DNA from: Bradyrhizobium sp. CB2312
GTDB lineage: Bacteria; Pseudomonadota; Alphaproteobacteria; Rhizobiales; Xanthobacteraceae
Direction of reading: 5' to 3'
Assembly (NCBI RefSeq): GCF_029714425.1
Contig: NZ_CP121668.1
Location: 2,005,501 to 2,069,500 of the forward strand
DNA length: 64,000 nucleotides
A model generated the notes under the pieces. That model had not been told where the DNA came from, searched no databases, and worked only from the letters and a program-made list of their open reading frames with translations. Below, in pieces: positions 33,117 to 42,100 of the stretch; the stretch's first letter is position 1; each line of letters begins with the position of its first letter. The position numbers were made by a program, and so were the translations under genes.

Positions 33117-33668
33117 TCATGTGGTCGTCATGTTCGCGAGCCGGGCTTTGCGGTGGACGCGGCAGCGTCGGGGCGCGAGTGGCCAGGGGCAGGGCGGATT
33201 GCTCTCCGTGAGCCCTAAGGCTTCGTGCGGACGGACGGCGCTGTCAGGTTCGTCTCGCCTGTAAGTTTTCGGCTCTGTCGACAGGGCTGGGAAAACTGCG
33301 GCGAATAGCGGGCCGTGCGTACGGCAAAACCGTGTGGTCCTGGCCGTCGTTGCTACGGTCAAGCCTTGGCGGATGCGGCAGTCGCGTCAACCGGCGCGCT
33401 GCCGGCGACTTCTGTAAGGGCGAGGGAGGCCAGAACGAACTCGGCTCCCGGGAGAGCACGGCATAAGCCGTCCAACCATCGCGCAGGGAAGGCCGTGTGT
33501 TGGGCTTCACCTGTATGCTGCTGTGCGGTTTCCTTGCGCTACCTTTCGCGCAGCGGACCGCGGGTGCGAGCCGGCACCCGGCCTTCCCTGCGCCCTCTTG
33601 GCTTCGAGGGTGGAGAGATCAAGCAAAGCTCGGGCGAATTGCGCCGCGAGATTGTGAAGCTGTGTCCG
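33117..33668 (+). repeat. Dispersed repeat region, including copy 2 of the 245-bp element
   Basis: The part 33422-33668 closely matches 11450-11695 in the same orientation, with the same 15-base inverted repeat (33481-33495, 33579-33593). The preceding part (33117-33421) also resembles repeated Bradyrhizobium intergenic DNA, whose minus-strand frame (CRVHRKARLANMTTT) is a familiar false protein. No transposase is present. Confidence 0.65.
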
Positions 33669-33674
33669 CGAGGC

Positions 33675-33761
33675 CGTAGGATGGGTAGAGCGAAGCGAAA
33701 CCCATCATGCCTCGGCGTTCACGAGAGTTGATGGGTTTCGCTTCGCTCTACCCATCCTACG
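33675..33761. repeat. Perfect inverted repeat with 33-base arms
   Basis: Arms 33675-33707 and 33729-33761 are exact complements (core GGATGGGTAGAGCGAAGCG), separated by 21 bases. This forms a very stable cruciform or RNA hairpin. It abuts the 245-bp repeat copy. Confidence 0.9.
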
Positions 33762-33849
33762 ACGCCGTTCCGAAAATTGCGTTACTGCCTCGTATTCCGT
33801 CACTGCGAGCGCGGTGGGGCTCGCGACACTCCGGAAGACTATGCGCGTC

Positions 33850-34494
33850 TCATCCCTGGCTCGCCACGCGCGCACGGTCGAGATGCTCCTCGATCTTCGG
33901 GCGATCGCGGGTGCGCTCGAAGCTGGTGCAGAGCAGCTCTGTCTCTTCGAGCGAAATCGGGGCCCGATACAACCGGCACATGAACTCGGCCGCTGCGCGT
34001 CCCTTGCTGGTGCCGGCATGGCCAGGGCTGCGTTCGGCAAGGAACATGCAGTCGCGGCAGATGCTGGCGTCGAGCCGCTGATGGGCCGCGTCGAGATGAT
34101 TGAGAATCTCGCGAAGCGAGTCGCGCAAGCGAATGCACTCCTCGGTGCCGAGCGCCGTGACCGCGTTCACCACATGGTTGATCGGGTCGTGCTGGTTCAG
34201 GCATTTCTCGCCCTGCGCGGTGACATGGAGCACCACGGACCGCTTGTCCTCGTGCGAGGGCTTTCGCACCAAATAGGACTTGCCCTCCAGCGTCTTCACG
34301 ATCTGCGACGCAGTCGCCCTGGTGGCGCCGATGAAGCCGGCGAGCGCGGAGGGCGTGCGCGAAAACCTGTTGGCGCGGCCAAGAAAGCGCAGCGCCATCC
34401 ATTCCCGATCGCGCAACCCGTGCTGATTGCCCTCGAAATACCAAGCTCTCGCCGCCTGAACCAGCAGCTCGACAGCCTCACGTGCCAACGGCAT
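33850..34494 (-). CDS. MarR-family transcriptional regulator with C-terminal cysteine motif
   Basis: 214 residues from the ATG at 34494, with GAGGT seven bases upstream. A winged-helix MarR core: LRDREWMALRFLGRANRF, then ALAGFIGATRATASQIVKTLE and the wing YLVRKPSHEDKRSVVLHVT. It is longer than most MarR proteins. The extension carries CRDC near residue 147 and a later Cys in EFMCRLY, which may bind metal or sense redox. It stands alone among repeats; target unknown. Confidence 0.82.
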   Translation of the reverse strand: MPLAREAVELLVQAARAWYFEGNQHGLRDREWMALRFLGRANRFSRTPSALAGFIGATRATASQIVKTLEGKSYLVRKPSHEDKRSVVLHVTAQGEKCLNQHDPINHVVNAVTALGTEECIRLRDSLREILNHLDAAHQRLDASICRDCMFLAERSPGHAGTSKGRAAAEFMCRLYRAPISLEETELLCTSFERTRDRPKIEEHLDRARVASQG

Positions 34495-35337
34495 GGATTT
34501 ACCTCGCCCCGGGAATCACTTCTGCGGCGCCCCGGAGCCGCATTCCGCCGATGCACACGAATCTTTTACGGGAGGCCGTATGACCCGCAATGTCCGACTC
34601 GCGCGTCATGCCCGGCGTCCGCGCGAAAGCACGGACTGCTCGGCACCCGACTTGGACTGACGGGGATTGCAAGCCGCGACGCGAGACGCGGCGTCGCCGA
34701 TGGTAGGCCAATCGTGGCGTCGTCGAACGAAAGCCCGAGTTGCCGTCACTGGCGGACGATGGATCGGAGTTGTTCAACCGAAGCCCCTGAAGTTCAAGTC
34801 ACACGCAGACGTTTCTTTATGTTCACCGAAACGATGAATGAGCTTCCCAACAAAATCAAGTCAAGACACCCAAGGAGACTGGATGTCGCTCGAAGCAATT
34901 GTCACGTTCAAGACAATCATCGCGCTTCGGGACACATGATGGTGATCGCAATATGCAGTATAACAAGCGGCCTGCGCGCAAATATACGATGGTTTTGTTT
35001 GCACGCTTATTGCCGTCTGTTGTCGGAGCAGCGTGATCGAAGCTTGTGCATGGCGACGATCCGCATCGGCGCGCCGTCCACAACTTGTGCGATCCGCAAG
35101 AGAATCGCCAAGGGAACTCGCAGGGTTTGCACGCAGCGGTTGTTGCCGTAATACCCGCAAAATGGGGCCGGTTGGATCACTTTCAACCTGGCCACGCGAA
35201 TCTCGACCGAATGGATGACGTGCTTGCGACGGAAATGTCGGCGATGATGCATGCACATGCGCGGCGAGCGTGGCGGCACGCATGATCGACTGTCTAGATC
35301 ATGAGCATGGCTGCAGTGGCGGGCACCAATTGCGCAC
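34495..35337. other. Intergenic region of about 840 bases
   Basis: No supported gene. Several minus-strand frames (for example 34861-35283) lack ribosome-binding sites and read as arginine/serine-rich nonsense. The part 34800-35060 is comparatively AT-rich and may hold regulatory sequence, but I identify no specific site. Confidence 0.4.
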
Positions 35338-35436
35338 CTTTGCTAACGCGTTTTCGAGCGAAGCGGCCGCCGGTTCGCGTGAAGAAAATGCGTCAAAACA
35401 AGAGCTTCGGTTCTGATTCAAACAGAACCGAAAATG
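35338..35436 (-). repeat. Dispersed repeat of about 100 bp, copy 2 (inverted)
   Basis: Its reverse complement matches 29993-30095: hairpin near TTCGGTTCTG, then CTTGTTTTGACGC, TTCACGCGAACCGGCGG and CGCTTCGCTCGAAAACGC. It lies right beside the 3' end of fliI, and its hairpin (about 35405-35432) could end the fliI operon transcript. Confidence 0.7.
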
Positions 35437-35438
35437 CG

Positions 35439-36764
35439 CTACTCACCCCTGAGCATGTCCCGGAGCTCGCGGAACGGATCGGCGCTCGGCGGAGCCGAGG
35501 CGTCTTGCCGCATGGCGCTGTAGATCCTCGGTACCATGTCGATGGCCTGGTCAAGGCCCGAATCACGTCCCGACTGATATCCGCCCATCAGGCGGAGGTC
35601 GCGCGTGTCCTCGTATTTGGCGATCATGGTGCGCAGCTTGCTCACCAATTCGCGCTCCTCGGGGTCCCAGACGTTGTGGGCGAGGCGCGACACCGAGGCC
35701 AGCACGTCCACGGCCGGATAGCGCGCCTGGTCGGCGATGTGTCTGGAAAGCACGATGTGGCCGTCGAGCGTGCCGCGGATGGTGTCGGCGATCGGCTCGT
35801 TGTGATCGTCGCCGTCGACCAGCACGGAGAAAATGCCAGTGATCGAACCGGATCCCTCCTCGCCGGGGCCGGCGCGCTCCAACAGGCGGGGCAGGTCGGT
35901 GAAAACAGTCGGTGCATAGCCGCGCGCGACCGCGGGCTCGCCGGCGGCCAGCGCGACCTCGCGGGCGGCGTGGGCGAAACGGGTGATCGAATCGACCACG
36001 AGCAGCACCGATTCGCCCTTGTCGCGGAAATATTCGGCGACGGCCATGGCCGTCTTCGGCGCCAGCCGCCGCATCATCGGGCTTTCATCTCCCGTCGATA
36101 CGATGGTGACGGCGCGGTTGCGGTTGGTGCCGAGCACGTCCTCGATGAACTCGCGCACCTCGCGGCCACGCTCGCCGACGAGCGCCAGCACGACGGTGTC
36201 GAAGCCCTGGCTGCGGGCGAGCATCGCAAGCAGCGTCGACTTGCCGACGCCGGAGCCGGCGAAGATGCCGACGCGCTGGCCGGCGCAGATCGGGGCGAAC
36301 AGGTCGATGACGCGCACGCCCGTGCGCAGCGGCTTGTGCACGCGCGCGCGCTTCATGGCCGACGGCGCCTCGGCCTCGGCCGAGACGGCGCGCGACCCCG
36401 GCGTGAGCGGGCCCTGTCCGTCCAGCGGGGCGCCAAGCGCGTTGATGACGCGGCCCTTCCAGCTCGGATCGGGCGCGAACGACAATGGCGGCATCCGGTA
36501 GGCGACGGAGCCGAGGCCACCGGCAAATTGCCGGTCGAACGGCTTTGCGATGATGCCGTCGCTGTCGATCCGCACCACCTCGCCGATCTGCGGCTTGCCG
36601 CCGGAATTGACGCCGATGAGTTCACCGAGCCTGACGAAACGCGACAGGCCGGAGACGCGGAAATGCGTCGGCGCGATCTCGGAGATCGCGCCGCTGACGC
36701 TGGCCAGGGGAGTGCTCTGCTGAAGCTCCAGCAGCGCCCACTCGAGTTGCCGAAGAGCGTTCAA
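35439..36764 (-). CDS. fliI: Flagellum-specific ATPase FliI
   Basis: ATPase of the flagellar type III export apparatus, 441 residues, related to F1-beta. Walker A GIFAGSGVGKST, Walker B VLLVVDSITRFA, and the conserved blocks GERGREVREF and GSGSITGIFSVLVDGDD are all present. The start is TTG at 36764, with GGGTGGA upstream. It is the last gene of a leftward operon DUF1217-flgF-fliI, divergent from motA. It energises export of rod, hook and filament proteins together with the FliH-like protein encoded at 55062. Confidence 0.95.
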   Translation of the reverse strand: MNALRQLEWALLELQQSTPLASVSGAISEIAPTHFRVSGLSRFVRLGELIGVNSGGKPQIGEVVRIDSDGIIAKPFDRQFAGGLGSVAYRMPPLSFAPDPSWKGRVINALGAPLDGQGPLTPGSRAVSAEAEAPSAMKRARVHKPLRTGVRVIDLFAPICAGQRVGIFAGSGVGKSTLLAMLARSQGFDTVVLALVGERGREVREFIEDVLGTNRNRAVTIVSTGDESPMMRRLAPKTAMAVAEYFRDKGESVLLVVDSITRFAHAAREVALAAGEPAVARGYAPTVFTDLPRLLERAGPGEEGSGSITGIFSVLVDGDDHNEPIADTIRGTLDGHIVLSRHIADQARYPAVDVLASVSRLAHNVWDPEERELVSKLRTMIAKYEDTRDLRLMGGYQSGRDSGLDQAIDMVPRIYSAMRQDASAPPSADPFRELRDMLRGE

Positions 36765-36812
36765 GGAAACCGTCCACCCTCAATGCGCGCGCGGCGCAAA
36801 CTACTTGCAGGT

Positions 36813-37541
36813 CTATTTGCCCGGCTCGCCCAGCGTCCGGATTGCGTTCTGGAGCGAGCTCTCGGTGCCCTCGATCATCGAATTGGTGCCGTCGAAGGCA
36901 CGCGAAGCCGCGATCAGCTTCGTCAATTCCATCATCGGATTGGCGCCGGAGCCCTCGACATAGCCCTGCTTGAAGCCGTCGCGGGAGAAATCGGCGATGG
37001 CGGTCGCAGGCCGGTCGGGCGTGACGCCGGAATTGCCGTAGCGCTCGAGATTGGCATCAGCGGGGATGTTGAACAGGCCGATGGTGCCGATCTCGTTGTT
37101 GTCCTGGGTGATCGCGCCGCTGCGCGCGACCGAGATCGGTCCGCCGTTCGGGTCGAGCGTGATCTGCGCGCCGCCGGCGTCGATGACCGGGAAGCCGGCC
37201 ACGGTCTGAAGATCCCCGTTGGGAGCGATCTGGAGGCGGCCGTCGCGGGTATAGACCGTGCCGTTCGGGCCGGCGAAGGCGATCCAGCCCTGGCCGACCA
37301 CGGCGACGTCGAGCGGGTTGCCGCTTTCGGTGATGCTGCCTTGCTCGCGCGAGATGATGTTGTCGCCGGGCGAGGAGAAGGCGACCGGGTTCGCGCCGGC
37401 CTTGGACAGCACCGTCTCGAACTTCACCACGTCGGTGCGGAACGCCGACGTGTTCACGTTGGCGACGTTGTTGGCGATCGTCTGGAGGCGCTTTTCGAGC
37501 GCGACCTGCGCCGACAATCCCACATAGAGAGCCGATTGCAT
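36813..37541 (-). CDS. flgF: Flagellar basal-body rod protein FlgF
   Basis: 242-residue proximal rod protein. The N-terminal rod motif (VALEKRLQTIANNVANVNTSAF) and the C-terminal helix (MMELTKLIAASRAFDGTNSMIE) are typical of the FlgF/FlgG/FlgE family. It starts 3 bases after the DUF1217 stop, so the genes are one operon. Confidence 0.92.
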   Translation of the reverse strand: MQSALYVGLSAQVALEKRLQTIANNVANVNTSAFRTDVVKFETVLSKAGANPVAFSSPGDNIISREQGSITESGNPLDVAVVGQGWIAFAGPNGTVYTRDGRLQIAPNGDLQTVAGFPVIDAGGAQITLDPNGGPISVARSGAITQDNNEIGTIGLFNIPADANLERYGNSGVTPDRPATAIADFSRDGFKQGYVEGSGANPMMELTKLIAASRAFDGTNSMIEGTESSLQNAIRTLGEPGK

Positions 37542-37544
37542 GAC

Positions 37545-38333
37545 TTACCTGTTGAATCGAATGTTCTGAAGCGTCGTGAGCATGTCGGTATCGAGGTTCA
37601 CCGATGTCGACGCGCCGGCGATCAGTACCAGGGCGGGGTTGGTGGAGTTGTCGCTCTGGGCCTGGGTCGCATCCCACATCGCGGCAAAGCGCTGCACGAA
37701 TTTGGTGACCTTGATCGGGTCCTGGAACTCGGTGAGATCGATCTTGTCCGTGATCATCTTGGCCTGGGCGTCGATGTCGGACGAGCTGATCGTCGACGAC
37801 CAGCCCATGGCGGTCTGGACCACCTGGGTCAGCGCCTTGTCGGCGAGGATCTGGTAGGCGTTCGTGATCGTGGAGGCCTTGCGGGTGAAATAGAGCGCGA
37901 GCCGCAGGCCCTCGTTCTGGTTGCCGGCGTTCTCCTCCAGCGTCTGCGTGACGTATTGGGTCGCCGTGCCGGTCGTGGCCGCGGTGGTCGAGGTCGCCTG
38001 GTCGCCGAGAGCGGCGAAATTGAAGGCGGTGGCGAACTGCCGGTAGCGGGTGTCGGAGAGCTTGTTGGCGAAAGCGTCCTTGTCCGAGACCCCCTCGGTC
38101 AGCACCTTGCGCATGAACGCCTTGGCATAGGTCATGTCGCTAAGGCCATAGGCCTTCATCGCATAGGAATAGAGGCGGTAGTCGTTCAGGAAGTCGTCGA
38201 TCGTCTTCACGTTGCCGATATGGCTGAGGAAGTAATCGGTATCGCGGCTGACATCGGGCTGCGTCGCGACCTGCGTCATCGACTTGCTCATGTCCGTGGT
38301 CAGTCTGGTGTAGTCCGCGATGGTCGATAGCAT
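37545..38333 (-). CDS. DUF1217-domain flagellar-cluster protein
   Basis: 262 residues from the ATG at 38333. It has the DUF1217 pattern: repeated helical units with YRQFATAFNFAALG and EGLRLALYFTRKASTI, ending in LTTLQNIRFNR. DUF1217 proteins are found in rhizobial flagellar loci; their exact role is not settled. First gene of the leftward flagellar operon, with 139 bases to the divergent motA start. The frame is open upstream to 38675, but that part overlaps motA. Confidence 0.85.
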   Translation of the reverse strand: MLSTIADYTRLTTDMSKSMTQVATQPDVSRDTDYFLSHIGNVKTIDDFLNDYRLYSYAMKAYGLSDMTYAKAFMRKVLTEGVSDKDAFANKLSDTRYRQFATAFNFAALGDQATSTTAATTGTATQYVTQTLEENAGNQNEGLRLALYFTRKASTITNAYQILADKALTQVVQTAMGWSSTISSSDIDAQAKMITDKIDLTEFQDPIKVTKFVQRFAAMWDATQAQSDNSTNPALVLIAGASTSVNLDTDMLTTLQNIRFNR

Positions 38334-38472
38334 GGCACGCGCCCCTTTGGCCGCCTTTGCGACCTGTCCCAAGCTGCCGCCAATTGCTTGCGCGGGGCTG
38401 GCGATGCGGCAAGCCAGCTTCGCGCAAGCGTCGCCGACTAGAGATTCCCGGTGGGATCGGCGATGGAGCGGC

Positions 38473-39372
38473 GTGTTGGGCAGTTTCGTGGGGATTTTCA
38501 TCACGGTAGCGGCGCTGCTCGGCGGTTTTGCCGCCATGGGCGGGCACTTGGCCGTGCTGATGCAGCCTTGGGAATTCGTGATCATCATAGGCACCGCGGT
38601 CGGCACCTTCATCCTGGCCAATCCGTGGAAGACGGTCGTCGACAGCGGGGTTGCCTGCATGCAGGCCATCACCAACGCGGTGCCGGGACAGCGCTATTAC
38701 CTCGACCTGCTCGGGGCGCTGCACGCCCTGATGCGTGAGCTGCGGGGCAAGGGCCGCAACGAGGTGGAAGCGCATATCGACGATCCCTCGTCGTCCGAGA
38801 TCTTCAAGGCGTTTCCCAGCGTGCTCGGCGACCCGTCGCTGCTCCAGTTCATCTGCGACTATGTCCGCCTCATCATCATGGGTAACGCGCGCACGCACGA
38901 GATCGAGGCGCTGATGGACGAGGAGATCCACACCATCGTGAAGGGCAAGCTGGCACCTTACCATGCGCTGGTGACGGTGTCCGAGGCGATGCCGGCGCTC
39001 GGCATCGTCGCCGCGGTGCTCGGCGTCATCAAGGCGATGGGCGCGCTCGACCAGTCGCCGAAGCTGCTCGGCGGCTTCATCGGCGCGGCCCTGGTCGGTA
39101 CCTTCGCAGGCATCTTCATTTCCTACGGTGTGCTTTCGCCCTTCGCGATCAAGATCAAGATGACGCGCGAGAAGAAGTGCAGGCCCTACATCATCGTCAA
39201 GCAGACGCTGCTGGCTTTCATGAACGGCGCCATGCCGCAGATCGCGGTCGAGCACGGCCGCAAGATGATCTCGAGCAGTGAGCGTCCCTCGATCGACGTC
39301 GTCGAGAACGAGACGATCGCGGGCCCCAAGGCTGTCCCGACCGAGGCTGAACCGAAGGCGGCCCGCGCATGA
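38473..39372 (+). CDS. motA: Flagellar motor stator protein MotA
   Basis: Proton-channel stator subunit, 299 residues from the GTG at 38473, with GGAG upstream. Four membrane helices are seen: near residues 5-25, 38-50, then ALGIVAAVLGVIKAMGAL and FIGAALVGTFAGIFISYGV. The cytoplasmic loop has basic and acidic residues that contact FliG. An ATG frame is open from 38320, but those codons overlap the divergent DUF1217 gene. It begins the long rightward flagellar run and overlaps fliM by four bases. The partner motB lies at 55772. Confidence 0.92.
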   Translation: MLGSFVGIFITVAALLGGFAAMGGHLAVLMQPWEFVIIIGTAVGTFILANPWKTVVDSGVACMQAITNAVPGQRYYLDLLGALHALMRELRGKGRNEVEAHIDDPSSSEIFKAFPSVLGDPSLLQFICDYVRLIIMGNARTHEIEALMDEEIHTIVKGKLAPYHALVTVSEAMPALGIVAAVLGVIKAMGALDQSPKLLGGFIGAALVGTFAGIFISYGVLSPFAIKIKMTREKKCRPYIIVKQTLLAFMNGAMPQIAVEHGRKMISSSERPSIDVVENETIAGPKAVPTEAEPKAARA

Positions 39373-40310
39373 CGATGGAAGACGTCGAGGTCGATCAGCG
39401 GAAGCAGCTGCCGAACTACCTGCTCGATGCGGCGGGTATCTCGATCGAACGCATGCCGATGCTCAATGTGATCTTCGATCGCATGGCGGCATCGTGCACC
39501 GACAGCCTGCAACCGATGGCCGGAACGCCGTGCTATTTCTCGGTCAACGGCATCACCAACGACCCCCTCGGCGACATCATCAAGGACTACGAGGGCAACG
39601 CGGTCGCCGCCGTGCTCTATGCCGAGCAGTGGGATTCGCGCGTCATCATCATGCTGGACCGCGACTTCGTGTTCACGATGGTCGAGGCGATGTTCGGCTC
39701 CGACGGGGCCGAGCCGCCGCTCGATGTCGAGCGCACTTTCTCGAACATCGAGATCCGCCTGGTCCAGGCGCTGTTCGAGCGGTTCGCCAAGGCGCTGCAG
39801 GGCGCCTTTGCCGGCACGTCCAACGTCACCTTCCGCGTCGAGCGGGTCGAGACGGCGATGGCGTCGCTGGCGATCGGCCGCAGCAGCAACATGTCGATCT
39901 GCGCGAACATGATGGTGCAGGCGCTCTATCGCGGCGGCCAGATGTTCCTGATCATTCCGCACTCTGCGCTCAACCCGCTGCGCCAGAAGCTCGCACATGT
40001 CGTCGTCAGCGACGGCAGGGCGTCCGATCCGCGTTGGCGCGAGCAGATGGAGAGCGAGGTCAACAAGACCGAAGTGACGTTGACTGCCGTGCTCGACGAG
40101 AAGATGATAACCCTCGACGATGTCGTGAAGTTCCACGTCGGCCAGGTGCTCGAGCTCGAAGCCACGCCGCGCACGCTGGCCCGTCTCGAAAGCAACAACC
40201 AAGTGCTGTTCTGGTGTCAGATCGGCCAGCTCGATGGCTATTATGCCATGCAGGTGGCAGATCCCGTCGATCAGAAACGGGAGTTCGTCGATGATATCCT
40301 ATCTCGTTGA
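39369..40310 (+). CDS. fliM: Flagellar motor switch protein FliM
   Basis: C-ring protein of 313 residues. The middle CheC-like domain and the C-terminal SpoA domain (about 235-310) are recognisable. The N-terminus begins MTMEDVEVDQRKQLPNYLL and lacks the EIDALL-type CheY-P-binding peptide found in most FliM proteins, which may alter control by chemotaxis. The start overlaps motA's stop. Confidence 0.88.
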   Translation: MTMEDVEVDQRKQLPNYLLDAAGISIERMPMLNVIFDRMAASCTDSLQPMAGTPCYFSVNGITNDPLGDIIKDYEGNAVAAVLYAEQWDSRVIIMLDRDFVFTMVEAMFGSDGAEPPLDVERTFSNIEIRLVQALFERFAKALQGAFAGTSNVTFRVERVETAMASLAIGRSSNMSICANMMVQALYRGGQMFLIIPHSALNPLRQKLAHVVVSDGRASDPRWREQMESEVNKTEVTLTAVLDEKMITLDDVVKFHVGQVLELEATPRTLARLESNNQVLFWCQIGQLDGYYAMQVADPVDQKREFVDDILSR

Positions 40311-40599
40311 TGCCGTGCTCTTGATTGCGCTCGCCTTCACCAGCATGCGGGTGACCCGGATGCACCGCGAGCTCGCGCGCTTGCGCAGCTACCAGGGCGA
40401 GTTCTCGACCATCGTCCACGAGACGGCAGGCGCCTTCGACACCGTCATCACCGCTGCGCACGATTCCACCGCGAATCTCGGACGGCTCGCCAACGTGCTG
40501 AGCACGAAGATCGATCAGGCTCACGAGGCGATTGCGGCACTCGATGCGAGGAGCGGGCTCGCGTCCGCCACAGGCGGCGCCGACGTGAACAAGCATTGA
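40291..40599 (+). CDS. Small membrane/coiled-coil protein between fliM and fliN
   Basis: 102 residues starting at the ATG at 40291, 20 bases inside the end of fliM. One N-terminal membrane helix (LVDAVLLIALAFTSM) is followed by a charged helical, probably coiled-coil segment (RMHRELARLRSYQ, DQAHEAIAALDAR). Similar small proteins sit at this spot in other rhizobial flagellar clusters; no function is known to me. Confidence 0.75.
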   Translation: MISYLVDAVLLIALAFTSMRVTRMHRELARLRSYQGEFSTIVHETAGAFDTVITAAHDSTANLGRLANVLSTKIDQAHEAIAALDARSGLASATGGADVNKH

Positions 40600-40675
40600 A
40601 GCCGGAGCAGGCTGAACACATACGACCGGAGCGTCGCGGCGCTGCGGGGGCGGAACTACCAAGAGGCGATACCAC

Positions 40676-41050
40676 ATGGCGCAATCCTTCGACTATGAGT
40701 CTGCATCTGCATCGGAAGAGACCGAGGCGTCTCCGCTGGAGCGGCTGGCCGAGATTGCCGCGCGCACGGCCGAGGAGACCGGCAAGTTCGCCAACGTCGA
40801 TGCCATCATGCGGATTCCCGTCACCATGCAGGTGGTGCTCGGCTCGGCGACCATTCCGGTTGCGAACCTGATGAAGCTCGGCCGCGGCGCGGTGGTCCCG
40901 CTCGACCACCGGGTCGGCGAGCCCGTCGACGTCGTCGTCAACGGCCGCATCGTCGCCCGCGGCGAGGTGGTCGTCGTCGAAGAGGACAACTCCCGCTTCG
41001 GCGTCTCGCTCACGGAGATCGTCGGACCGCTGGGGCAGGGTGATACCTGA
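40676..41050 (+). CDS. fliN: Flagellar motor switch protein FliN
   Basis: 124 residues with a C-terminal SpoA domain (MRIPVTMQVVLGSATIPVAN, then GEPVDVVVNGRIVARGEVVV), the FliN hallmark. The acidic N-terminal extension is short. Part of the C-ring with FliM and FliG, and a docking site for export proteins. GAGG precedes the ATG, and fliG follows after two bases. Confidence 0.93.
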   Translation: MAQSFDYESASASEETEASPLERLAEIAARTAEETGKFANVDAIMRIPVTMQVVLGSATIPVANLMKLGRGAVVPLDHRVGEPVDVVVNGRIVARGEVVVVEEDNSRFGVSLTEIVGPLGQGDT

Positions 41051-41052
41051 CC

Positions 41053-42087
41053 ATGGCGGCACAGGTCGCTCCCATCAAGCAGCGAGGCGTTGCCACGCTG
41101 GGTGGAACGGAAAAGGTCGCGGCGCTCCTGCTGGCCATGGGCCGGCAGGCGGCCGCGAGCGTGCTCGCGCAGTTCGAGCCCCAGGATATCCGCATCGTCA
41201 CCAAGGCGGCGGCCGAGTTGCGGCCGATCACCGCGCAGGAACTCGAGGGGATCGTCGAGGAATTCGCCCAGCAGTTCTCGATGGGCGCCAACATCCTCGG
41301 CACGCTCGGCGGGCTCGAGGCCGTGCTCGGTGACGTGCTTCCGGCCGACCAGGTCACGGCGATCATGTCGGACCTGCTCGGCAATTCGAGCCGCTCGGTG
41401 TGGGACCGCGTGTCGTCGGTGTCGGAAAATTCGCTGGCAACCTACCTCTCCAAGGAGCATCCGCAGACCGCGGCGCTGATCCTGTCCAAGGTCAAGCCGT
41501 CCTGCGCTGCCAAGGTGATGAGCCAGCTGCCGTCGAGCCTGCGCAACGAATTGATGCGGCGCGTGCTCAGCCTCAAGCCGATCGTCGACGACGCGATGAA
41601 GGTCCTCGAGAAGACGCTGCACGAGGATCTGACGCTCAACTTCGCCCGCAACCTCGGCGCGGACACCTATGCCCGCGTCGCCGACATCATCAACAAGATG
41701 GAGCGCGGCCACATCGAGGACATGCTGAAGAGCCTGTCGGAGAAGCGGCCGAAGTCGGCCGAAGTGCTGAAGGAGCTGCTGTTCACCTTCGACGACGTCA
41801 TCAATCTGGCCCCGAAGGCGCGCACCATGATCTTCGACCAGGTGCCGACCGACCGCATCGTCGTCGCACTGAAGGGCACCGACAAGCGTTTCCGCGAAAC
41901 CATCCTGTCCGCGGTTGCCTCGCGCGTTCGCCGTGTCGTCGAGAGCGAACTTGCCATCGGCGAGCCGTCGAACCAGCGCGACGTGCTGGAGGCGCGCCGC
42001 GTCATCACCGACCTCGCGCTCGCCCTCGCGGAGAAGGGTGAGATCGAGCTCAACCCCGACCAGGAGGATGAGCTGGTCTTCCGCTGA
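41053..42087 (+). CDS. fliG: Flagellar motor switch protein FliG
   Basis: 344-residue rotor protein. The middle-domain EHPQTAALILS motif is present. The C-terminal torque domain (FDDVINLAPKARTMIFDQV, then LKGTDKRFRETIL) carries the charged residues that meet MotA. Two bases separate it from fliN. Confidence 0.95.
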   Translation: MAAQVAPIKQRGVATLGGTEKVAALLLAMGRQAAASVLAQFEPQDIRIVTKAAAELRPITAQELEGIVEEFAQQFSMGANILGTLGGLEAVLGDVLPADQVTAIMSDLLGNSSRSVWDRVSSVSENSLATYLSKEHPQTAALILSKVKPSCAAKVMSQLPSSLRNELMRRVLSLKPIVDDAMKVLEKTLHEDLTLNFARNLGADTYARVADIINKMERGHIEDMLKSLSEKRPKSAEVLKELLFTFDDVINLAPKARTMIFDQVPTDRIVVALKGTDKRFRETILSAVASRVRRVVESELAIGEPSNQRDVLEARRVITDLALALAEKGEIELNPDQEDELVFR

Positions 42088-42100
42088 CCGCTGAACGGGC

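Noticed and set aside
33117..33510. Minus-strand frames in the repeat region (81 and 88 codons)
   Set aside because: They are the familiar false proteins of a dispersed Bradyrhizobium repeat and recur wherever the repeat occurs.
35301..38330. Plus-strand open frame of about 1000 codons
   Set aside because: It lies antisense to the clear fliI, flgF and DUF1217 genes and reads as Arg/Asp/Gly/Val-rich shadow sequence typical of high-GC complementary frames.
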